A DNA stretch of 13,149 nt from assembly GCA_034696485.1 (NCBI GenBank), contig JAQIWT010001001.1, positions 1 to 13,149 of the forward strand. The letters are read 5' to 3'. Each line of letters begins with the position of its first letter. Positions within the stretch are counted from its first letter, which is position 1. The DNA is from Isohypsibius dastychi. Taxonomy: Eukaryota > Tardigrada > Eutardigrada > Parachela > Isohypsibiidae. This document shows positions 1 to 7,818 of this stretch, one piece after another. A program made the translations under genes and the position numbers. Under the pieces are notes generated by a model, which was given only the letters and a program-made list of their open reading frames with translations, did not search any database and was not told the DNA's origin.

Positions 1-982
1 CAAAGACTCCAACTGACACCTGACACCTTACACCTGTCCCCCCCCCCCCCTTCGTGGTTGATCGTGGTTAACTGCTGTACATTTTCACCGCAAAGCTATC
101 TCGGGAAATGGGAAGCTATCCCACCCTAGTTCATGCCACAACTTCGAACGAAATCGATTTCAGTAGGTACGAGCATCGTATGTTGGTACCGATTCGTATT
201 CAGACTGAACCGAAACTGGAACCGCTAACGAGATTTTGCCGATTTTCATTTCCGTCGCGTCTTTTGACGCTCGTCCATTCCCGCCCCGTTAAAAAGATCC
301 CATGTATCAAAATAATCGTCAAGAAAGTGCCAAAATAGTTACTGGCGGAAAAACGTAAAATTCGTTCCGTTATTTGTCCCCGCAAAAAACGGCGTGATAT
401 TAGTGCTGAGTACGCTTTTTTAGCAAAATTCCGATGAAGCCATTTTCACAAAGCAGCTTGCCTCTGCATCATAAAAATATTTTTCCTTCGCCAACTGTGT
501 TGCTAGGATACATAATTTGTTTACATATCTCAGCCACGTGACCTGTGACGTATTGAAAGAAATGTAGCCATGTTTCGGATGATTAAAAATCAGGAATTGT
601 TGAAATAGCACACTGAATAGTCTTATGAACTTCACTGAGAGGTTGCGAAACCAATGAGCTAAACATTGTGCCCCAGTACCGTAAACTGTTGAAGGAGAAG
701 CGTAGACAAAAAACGACCCCGTAGCCGTTAGAGGTAGAGATAATAATATCATCTATAGATGGCTCAAACCCCAAATCTCTTTGGTAATCCCAAACCCAAT
801 CAAGATGATCCTTATGATATAGTTAAGCTGTTGCACCGATACACATCGGCCATGCGTATCATTATTTTGAATGAATAATAGAACCTTTGTGTAACTCTGA
901 GCTATTTTAGAGTCAAACAGGTTGCGTTAAAGTTACAAATAATGTGCTAAAGCCAGACGTTAAATTAGGCCCTGTTACCTTG
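1..982. other. No supported gene; 3' flank of the SLC34 gene
   Basis: I see no coding region here that I can support. A minus-strand open frame of 110 codons at 420-752 has no recognisable domain, no splice context and no composition unlike its surroundings. A run of 13 cytosines lies at 38-50. The right part, just before 1062, is probably the 3' untranslated region and downstream flank of the minus-strand phosphate transporter. Confidence 0.5.
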
Positions 983-988
983 TTTATT
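983..988 (-). terminator. Candidate polyadenylation signal (AATAAA) of SLC34 gene
   Basis: The minus strand reads AATAAA here, 74 bp past the TGA stop of the SLC34 transporter, a normal distance for a short 3' UTR in a compact animal genome. The hexamer is common by chance in AT-rich DNA, so this is only a candidate. Confidence 0.35.
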
Positions 989-1061
989 TATGTTTCGCAC
1001 CAAACCAGGTTACTAACAAGTATGAAGGTAAGAGCTCTTTACTGGGCAGTCTCATATCGTA

Positions 1062-3325
1062 TCACGGTAGCGGTCGACCTTTCGGCTCATTTGCCAGGCA
1101 AACACAGTGGTCATCTCCTAATTTACAACTAACAAGCGCAACAGCCCCATTCTTTCCTTCCACATTTTCCGACTTCATAGCAAATGTCGTCATGTTCACA
1201 ATCCTCTGCTCGTTCTCATCATGCTCCGCCGTCAAACATGCGCGACATTGTAGTCTACCAAGCGTGTTTCTCATCATTCTGTCCATCGGCCTCAGAGATC
1301 TCAGTGGTTCTGGAAGCCATTTCCATGTCCTCAGCGAAGCTGGTAGAGCATTGGGCTTCTTGCGCTGAGTAACAGTGACAATAATCACAATGATCAATAT
1401 GAAAACTATCGGTCCTCCAATTCCGGCCAGGTACTGCCAGCCGAGCCAGCTCAGAAGAAACACCAAACCAGGGAAGAACAGGAACACGCAGAGCAAGTAG
1501 GCCATAGCGAACCAGCGATATTTGGCGGTGATATCGCCGAGGGCTTTGGCTGCCCCAAGTGGGACCCTTCGCATGAATGGTACGACGTACCTACAAACAA
1601 AAATTCACGACATATCCCGCGATCTTGCATTGATACTTTTACCGGAGAATCACACCACACAAGTTGAAAAACAGATGAACGAGTGCCGCTTGTAACGAAA
1701 TCGCGAAGGTTTTCGGCGGTGAAGCCAGTGCAGCTAGAACACTCGTAAAAGTCGTCCCGAGATTCGAGCCGAGTGTCAGTGGGTACATGCGCTCGAGGTT
1801 GATGATTCCGAGCCCAACCAAAGGTGTCAGTGTCGCAGTGAACACAGAGCTGCTCTGAACGAGTATAGTTAGCCCCGCTCCAACAAGAAGTGCGAGGTAT
1901 CCGCTTAGAAACCCGAATGGATAATGCAGGTCGTAGTTGACAACCGTTTTGATGATCCTTGCGACAGAGCCACGTAGCATAGTATTCAGGAGCTTGACTA
2001 GAAGAATAAGAGAGCCAGAAATGACAACCACTGATGTAAATAGTAGAATAAGCCCAATTTCCCAGTCCAGTAGAGTGCTGTTTACGAACAGGTGATTACC
2101 TGTGAAAGTTATTGGTGAAGTTTTTCGTTTTACGGTCATACCAAATGTGTTACATTGTGCTGGGCTAAGTACATGAGTAATGTTATCTACGGTTCCACAC
2201 TCTTTCGTTAACAGACTGGTCATATTCGAAGCGTTGGCGAGGTCCTCTCCGCTAACCTGTCGATTCAACAACTGACGTCGTTGTAAACATTGGTTGGGGA
2301 GGTCAAACCTGAACAATGAGATCGGTGAGCGGTCGAGTCAGGACCTGCAGCATTTGAGGTTTGCCACCTGAGTAGTCGCTGCTGTTCCCCATAGTAGAAA
2401 CGACAGCCTGAGTTGTAATCACCAGGAAGTGACTGGCCGCTTCAAGAGGGAGTAAGACAATAACAGTCAACCAATTGAACATGTCATGAACCGTTCCTCC
2501 AGCAAAGGCGCGTCTAAAAACTTCCCGTTGACCAACTTGACTCATTGCTACAATCGTGCTTGTGACTGAGGTTCCAATATTGGCGCCCATTATAATGTAG
2601 GTCGCATGTTCAACTTTGATGACTACAAAAATTAAAATTGTTTTTGCGCCTTTTAATTCAGATTGTTCTTCTGTACTTGACGCCCCAACCATCGTCACGA
2701 CAATTGAAGTGCTGGTCGAGGAGCTCTGGAGTACCACTGTGACAAGCACTCCGATCATGAGACCTGCCACAGGATTGCTGATCAAACTGTCATTTCCCAG
2801 AATCTCGCTTGCGCCTCTACCAGCCAGCAACCGGAACGCAGAGCCAAGTGTGTCCAGCGAACAAATGAAAAAGTACAGGAATGCGAGGAGGAATACTGTC
2901 TTCGCCAAATTTATTACAACCCGTGATGATTTGTCTTTCAGTGACATTGCTGAAAACAGAGTTATGTAAATATTTCATGTAAAAAATTCGAGTGTCTCAA
3001 GCATGAATTTGAACTTCGTTATTTCTGTTGACAAAACTTGATTGAGTTTATCTACGGATAGTGTTTCAAACCATCAGGCTTCTCAGCTCGTTGGCGAAGC
3101 AGCCTTCGACCAAAACTCACCGGACCAAGAAACTTCTTCATGCTCCTCGAAGGCTTCTTCGGACATACTCTTTCGTTTGATGGTGACCTCCATCGGTATA
3201 GCTTCTGGCTCAAAGCGAATGATTTGCCCTTTTCGTCCACAATCGTCCGCAAAGTTGCAATTGTCGACTCCTTTCGAAGGACCTGGACCAGATATTCGGA
3301 CGTCATTCATTCGTTCAAATCGCAT
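1062..3325 (-). CDS. Sodium-dependent phosphate cotransporter, SLC34 (NaPi-II) family
   Basis: This plasma-membrane carrier takes up inorganic phosphate with Na+. Exons read from high to low coordinate: 3325-3121, 2949-2677, 2622-2309, 2271-1643 (or from 2256) and 1590-1062. Introns are 3120-2950, 2676-2623, 2308-2272 (or to 2257) and 1642-1591, all GT-AG with matching phases. The product is about 645-650 aa, normal for the family. Both inverted-repeat signatures are present: QSSSTSTSIVV with MGANIGTS in the first half, and QSSSVFTATLTPLVGLG with YPLTLGSNLGTT in the second. Between them is a loop rich in N-glycosylation motifs (NAS, NIT, NST). FRRAFAGGTVHDMFNW and AKYRWFA are also family-typical. 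The soluble N-terminus (about 66 aa) is not conserved, so the start at 3325 is the weakest point. An in-frame stop lies just upstream, but a 5' exon is possible. A further 42-nt in-frame intron (2141-2100) is possible in the loop. The family call is firm; exon edges rest on alignment to remembered vertebrate sequences. Confidence 0.93.
2623..2676 (-). other. 54-nt in-frame, stop-free intron in SLC34
   Basis: On the minus strand the segment starts GTACAG and ends TTTTTGTAG. It is 18 codons long and has no stop, so a naive reading translates it as an insertion between MVGAS and the MGANIG motif. Removing it joins A|TC into Ile and gives a stretch that aligns without gaps to vertebrate NaPi-II between the QSSS motif and MGANIG. 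Its length matches the 52-nt intron at 1591-1642. Retention would place a charged EEQSELKG loop inside a re-entrant membrane segment. Confidence 0.8.
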
Positions 3326-3610
3326 GCAGTTACCACCGACCCATATTTCCGTTCAGATGTTCCCTCAATGACGATCTAGATGATGAAGATCTCGTCGATG
3401 CGGTGGACGAGGGGCGAGTGACCAACTCGGTCGTGGATGTGTAAAATGACCTCTCTGGTCTCATTCTAAGAAGAAAAAGAAAGTATGAAAGTCCGCGATC
3501 AACAAGGTGAACACCGGATACCTTCTTTTTACGAATCTCTGGTTTAAACAACAGATCACGCAGGTGCTGCGTTATCTCGCATAGGGGATCGCAGAAGATG
3601 GAACGGCGTC

Positions 3611-4275
3611 GGTTCAGGCGGATATCCGATAAGTAGGTTACCACTGCATTCGTAAATTTGATATCAGACACAACACGTGTTGATCATTGACGAGTTCGTA
3701 TGCTGTGTCATAAATTCTCAAGCGGTGGATCAGATCGAAGTGCGACTTGCGGTGCAGTCGTCACGTGGAAGGCTCGTTCTCAAAATGTGAATGCGGTTAT
3801 CATAGGGTAAACGAAAATACGACTGGCTACAGTATCTGAGGTCATTTTGCAACAAAGAAAATGCGAACATTCTTTACAAAATCAATGGAAATTTATTAGC
3901 CGCTATAACGATGTTCGGGATCAGATTTGACTTTGACTAGGTTCAGGCGGATATCCGATAAGTAGGTTACCACTGCATTCGTAAATTTGATATCAGACAC
4001 AATACGTGTTGATCATTGACGAGTTCGTATGCTGTGTAATAAATTCTCAAGCGGTGCTCTTTTATGGGATCAGATCGAAGTGCGACTTGCGGTGCAGTCG
4101 TCACGTGGAAGGCTCGTTCTCAAAATGTGAATGCGGTTATCATAGTGTAAGCTATGATACGACTGGATACAGTATCTGAGGTCATTTCGCAACAAAGAAA
4201 ATGCGAACATTATTTACAAAATTGATGGAAATTTGTTAGCCGCTATCACGATGTTCGGGAGCAGATTTGACTTTG
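3611..4275. repeat. Head-to-tail tandem duplication, unit about 330 bp
   Basis: Copy 1 (3611-3935) and copy 2 (3940-4275) both start ggttcaggcggatatccgat and run in the same order to cagatttgactttg. They differ by scattered substitutions and an 11-bp insertion (ctcttttatgg-like) in copy 2 after caagcggtg. I see no reading frame kept between copies and no transposon ends, so this looks like a recent local duplication of non-coding DNA. It lies about 285 bp upstream of the proposed SLC34 start, so it may include promoter or 5' UTR sequence. Copy 1 carries the 12-bp palindrome CAACACGTGTTG (3671-3682); copy 2 has CAATACGTGTTG. Copy 2 alone has an 8-bp hairpin, TATCATAG/CTATGATA (4138-4159). Confidence 0.92.
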
Positions 4276-4959
4276 TCAATTGTAATGTATCGATAGTTGG
4301 TCGACCAAAGGGTGGCGTGGGATCTATAAGCTCACGCATTAGGCTTACCGCTATACTTGTACAGCTACCTAGACAGGGGTCAGCAGATCAGGACGCAGCG
4401 CTCATGTAATGTTTTTCTGGACGCCAGAGTGACACTGACTGAAAATGTAGACGAGTATGAATATAACACAAACTGACAAGAATCTGTTTTTGACGAAATA
4501 GTTGTGGTATGTTCTATCGATGATCAGAGTTAATCATCTCAAACCAGTCCACGAAATACTCCCCCCCCCCCTACGTAATTTCAACTCGGTCGCCGTGTTG
4601 CCATGCCTGCGTCTGTTGTTCGAAAGGATTGTTGTTGCATCATTTTCTATGTTTGTTTGTTTTCCAAAGAGCCGCGTAATTTGATTTTATGCTCAGGAAA
4701 TTTGGCGTGCATCAAAACCGGGTAATTTTGGTAGAAAACGCGAACAATTTGCAGCTTAAACAATGGTTTTTTTCCAAGTGAGAACAGGTTAATGAAAACC
4801 AACGAGTAATTCAAACACTGAAAATCTCTAAATTGTATGGATCAACGCACACAGACTTCTGAAAACTGACAAAATCGTCACGCCGATTAGGGTTCAGGGC
4901 AGAGTGTAAAACAGTTGCAGAACCGGCAAATCAGAAATCAACAAATGTCCTACGTCTCC
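4276..4959. other. Intergenic stretch, no gene seen
   Basis: No supported exon or RNA gene. I looked on the plus strand for ectodomain exons that could belong to the receptor fragment at 5458 and found none. An 11-C run sits at 4561-4571. Short open frames here have no recognisable motifs. Confidence 0.5.
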
Positions 4960-5450
4960 GCCGAAAAGGATGACACACTTTAGCCTGCGCTTCACGGAGG
5001 TCAGTATCTTTAGCGGTAGTTGTATAGGTACTGTGCCACCCCTCTCACTTAATAAGCGCCCAGCAATTAAATTTGAGAGTTATTGAATTTGAGAGGTGTC
5101 GTTACGTCAGAAACAAGTCATCATGATACAGATCCAGAGACAGATATTCGGTTTGCCTTAGTGGTATTCTGGTGGATACGGGCGGAGACATGTTAAAAGC
5201 GATGCGAAACCGGTAGAAAAATGAAGGGGAAACTCGAGAAAAAAACCACATTAATGATTCTTGAACCAGTGATGGACTGGGTATCAGGGTAAGGGGACTG
5301 CAATGAAATTTCCCTTGGGTGCCTATTAAATTCGAGAAGGACCCTTCGATGTGCACTGCTCAGCCCCTTTAGTGCACGGCGGCAGTGACACATTCATTTT
5401 GAAAACTGACTTCCGTGAAGCGCAGGCTGAAGTGTACCATCCTTTTCGGC
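4960..5450. mobile_element. MITE-like element with about 46-bp terminal inverted repeats
   Basis: The left end (4960-5006) reads gccgaaaaggatg, then cctgcgcttcacggaggtcagt. The right end (5405-5450) is its near-perfect reverse complement: actgacttccgtgaagcgcagg, then catccttttcggc. The 490-bp interior encodes no transposase that I can recognise, so this would be a non-autonomous DNA element. I found no convincing target-site duplication, so the superfamily is open. The right end stops 7 bp before the splice acceptor-like TAG of the receptor fragment at 5458, and its T-rich end may supply part of that exon's polypyrimidine tract. Confidence 0.75.
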
Positions 5451-5457
5451 CTTTTAG

Positions 5458-5675
5458 AGCCAACGGATGTGGTGATCCCTTGGAAGCTAAGCCGTCCACC
5501 TGCCGACATTCCATTTTGCGGTTTTAAGAACGATCGCTGTTTAGAGACATCAGACTACCGTGCAGCCATTGCTGTAGGAACGGTTGGCGCAGCTGTCATT
5601 CTCACAGCAGTTGGTACCGTCCTGCGAAAAAATACAGCGATTTTTTGTATATTCTGGGAAACGGCGAGAATCTGA
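5458..5675 (+). pseudogene. Orphan membrane-proximal and transmembrane exon of a guanylate cyclase/NPR-type receptor
   Basis: After an acceptor-like CCTTTTAG, the frame encodes a W, then PPADIPFCGF, a second Cys six residues later (CGFKNDRC), and a hydrophobic helix of about 20 residues, AIAVGTVGAAVILTAVGTVL. It ends at a stop after a further 16 residues. The P..D.P.CGF....C box just before a transmembrane helix is the end of the ectodomain in receptor guanylate cyclases. The gene at 7819 has the same box (WPPSNEPLCGYSGSMC). There an intron (11329-11381) separates box and helix; here they are continuous. No upstream ectodomain exon lies between 4276 and 5458, and no kinase-homology or cyclase domain follows, so I call it a gene remnant, cut off on its 5' side next to the inverted-repeat element. 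It could still be a distal exon of a gene whose other parts I missed. Confidence 0.65.
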
Positions 5676-6039
5676 TAAAGAGGAGGAAAAAAAGAAAGCA
5701 GCAATGCCGTGTTTCGTAACGGCAGCTGGATTGAACTGATAGAATCACCGTTTTTATTGAGTAAGCAGAATGGGTTGAAGAATCGTAACTGCCGATGTGT
5801 GCTCACATTACGGTACTATCGTATAGCGAGCGAAACAATTTAGAGATATCAAAATGCTTGACTTCGCGGTTGCCGGTTTTTTGTCTCAAAGCACAATTTC
5901 CATAAACCGTCTGGTCGATGTGAGTAGAACCACCTACCTCTAACTCGTTTTGGTTCAAAACGTCTCTGTATCCGTCAAACCACTGTCAGGAAAAACAAGT
6001 TATTGTATGGACATGTCACTGTACTTCGTTGCTCTTGCT
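5676..6039. other. Intergenic stretch, no gene seen
   Basis: The region is AT-rich at first. One frame right after the receptor remnant reads KRRESDKEEEKKK, which resembles the charged juxtamembrane segment of receptor guanylate cyclases but is out of frame with the helix before it. Otherwise I see no coding evidence. Confidence 0.35.
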
Positions 6040-6327
6040 TAAACAAAGGTTCTTCAAATCGAGTAGTCAAGGTCGTTGCATTTTTATTTATGGATGACAT
6101 TCACCGTATCATTGTATTGAAAGAGGAACGTGAAGAGCCACTCTACTTAAGCCATTTTTTTCACCCTCAGAGGGCTACTGTGCGGGTGGCATGGTATCCT
6201 TTCTCATGATTGTTGAACATGAAAGAACAAAATGACGTCTTTAATTGTCCGCCTGCAATTTTCTGCCATGCAGTCTCACATTAGTTTGGCTGGAAAGCTT
6301 GGCGAACGGAGTTCGTCTCTCAGCAGA
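6040..6327 (+). repeat. Upstream duplicated segment, partner of 7518-7818
   Basis: Sequence before the exon at 6328 resembles sequence before the exon at 7819. For example, the tract around 6055-6100 containing caaggtcgttgcattttta pairs with ctaaggtcgctgcgcattta near 7550, and tttggctggaaagcttggcgaac (6284 on) pairs with tttggctgggaaggctcggtga (7775 on). Similarity is patchy, with indels that break any shared frame. This argues that the duplication included promoter or 5' UTR DNA and that translation starts at the conserved ATG (6328 / 7819) rather than at the upstream in-frame ATG at 6232. Confidence 0.6.
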
Positions 6328-6646
6328 ATGTTACTGTTCTCATTGTTGTCGTTCATATGTTTCCGTTCCGCTTCCGGAATTTCGGAAGTTGATATTGTGA
6401 CTTTTGGTTATATCGACCCGCTTAGTTTGAGTGCACTATCCTACTGTGTTCCGGCGATGGAGATGGCTGTTGAAGATCTCAACGTCGCATTCAACGGTAG
6501 TCTCAATTTCAAGCTGAAAGTTGTATTTTCTCCCGCGCATCGACATTGGACCGTTTACAATGATGATGCCGTTCATATGGTTTCACAGTGGTATTATCGA
6601 GAAAGAAGAAACGAACCAACTGCCCTTTCCGTGGTCGTTAATCCAG
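6328..6646 (+). CDS. First exon of receptor ligand-binding domain (NPR/guanylate cyclase type), copy A
   Basis: The exon encodes a hydrophobic signal peptide (MLLFSLLSFICFRSASG), then the first part of a type I periplasmic-binding-like ligand-binding domain: EVDIVTFGYIDPLSLSAL, a Cys, PAMEMAVEDLN, an N-glycosylation motif NGS, and MVSQWYYRERR. It ends in NP|G at the donor CCAG|GTGAGA (phase 1). About four in five residues match the exon at 7819, which has the same phase and donor. I find no counterpart of exon 2 (...LAK.WD.LF..T) between 6647 and 7818. Either this is an orphan exon left by a partial duplication, or it is an alternative first exon spliced onto exon 2 at 9883. If unspliced, reading continues about 25 codons to a stop at 6721. 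An in-frame ATG at 6232 would extend the start, but upstream frame conservation with the 7819 copy is lost. Confidence 0.75.
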
Positions 6647-6875
6647 GTGAGAAACGTCACCAGACACAATTAGTGAATGGTCTCATTCGAACTACATTGA
6701 ACGCGCACCCGTTTGCGGGTTAGCGTACCTAAAACAGTGCAGGTGATGTCTTACATCTTATTAATCCAGACTAGACAATAAGAGTGCAATAACCCGATGT
6801 AAGAATCAACGACCCCCAGAATGTAGTTTTTCGCGATATTTCAGACTGATATCCCCTGGCGTTTCTTTTGATCAG

Positions 6876-6992
6876 GGAGTCTCACGATATATTACCGTGC
6901 AGAAGTGCATAACAACGGCGTACGTTCTCCCACGGAAAAATGGTTCGTTAACGGCATAAGATTTACTTGCGAAGTGTCTAAGACAGTAAAAG
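6876..6992 (+). other. Candidate exon of unknown identity downstream of copy A
   Basis: A 117-bp segment is flanked by CTTTTGATCAG on the left and AG|GTGAGTAA on the right. It is open in the frame that would join phase 1 from the exon at 6328, giving 39 residues with no stop, including SLTIYYRAEVHNNGV and KWFVNGIRFTCEVSK. It does not resemble exon 2 of the other receptors, and I cannot name a domain. The good splice signals and the open frame in just the right phase make it worth recording, but chance is a real possibility at this length. Confidence 0.25.
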
Positions 6993-7146
6993 GTGAGTAA
7001 ATTTTGTGCACAAAGTAGTTTTGATTGAATAGTACCCTGCTGCCCTAATAAGTAAACAGGGTTTTATTCTTCGAAGCAACTTTTCCGAAATGTCACGTGA
7101 TGAAAAAGTTCGCTTTTCAAATGACGGTTTTTTGAGCTTCTGTATC

Positions 7147-7171
7147 GGGGGCGGGGGGGGGGGGGGTGGGG
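7147..7171. repeat. Poly-G tract
   Basis: A run of 5 G, one C, 14 G, one T and 4 G. Similar C runs on the plus strand lie at 38-50 and 4561-4571. These are low-complexity tracts prone to length error in sequencing. The stretch 6993-7517 around it otherwise shows no gene, and the nearby short open frames on both strands only translate the tract. Confidence 0.9.
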
Positions 7172-7818
7172 TTCGGGCAGCGAGGGGAATATACTTTATC
7201 ATACACCATACCTTAGATTATCTGTCAGTACAAACAGGGTGTTATATCCTCACAGATAGCAAACACGCTGTCGCGACCCGTGGGCCACGGGCCGTGGCGC
7301 TTGCTTGGTAGTAAGTACTAGTACAACAATCACAATACATAGGGGCTATTTCAACCTGCATGAAAGTACTTGTGCATCTCCCAGTTATTATTTAACGAGT
7401 ATCTGCGATATTATCTCCTGGAAAGACATTTGTATTCTGCTACAATATATTAGGGTCACACAGAAATTCACGGTTGTAGCACTCCGTGCTTTATCGAATC
7501 CCACTCACCCTCAGCGCACTTGCTGAGAACAACTTCATCAAATTAAGCAGCTAAGGTCGCTGCGCATTTAGTTGGATATACACAGACATCATGTGGTTAT
7601 AATGGAAGAGATGCATTATGCAGCCGCCCCAGCACAGCCCTTTTCAACCTTCGAGGCCACTCTCTGCCATTCACCTTCCTAAGGATAGGTATTTAAATGA
7701 ACGACGGTGTTTTTCTTCGTAGCTGAGGAGCCCTTGTTGAGCTCGTTCTGACATGTGGCACTAACTGACATCGATTTGGCTGGGAAGGCTCGGTGAAAGA
7801 GATTCCTCACTCATCAGA

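Noticed and set aside
420-752. 110-codon minus-strand open frame
   Set aside because: No domain, signal or splice context, and overlapping open frames in another phase; chance is the simplest reading.
3330-3671. 113-codon minus-strand frame just upstream of SLC34 as an N-terminal exon
   Set aside because: It runs into the tandem repeat copy 1, has no family similarity, and ends at a TAA 5 bp before the proposed ATG without a convincing splice pair; it could hold 5' UTR.
6232-6327. Earlier in-frame ATG for receptor copy A
   Set aside because: It would bury the signal peptide about 32 residues in. The paralogue at 7819 has an upstream stop and an indel in this stretch, so the ATG at 6328 is preferred.
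7274-7291. Short GC palindrome CCCGTGG-g-CCACGGG
   Set aside because: An isolated hairpin with a one-base loop and no linked feature; probably chance.
7090-7311. Open frames over the poly-G tract (Gly-rich on plus, Pro-rich on minus)
   Set aside because: They are low-complexity translations of the homopolymer; no other coding sign.
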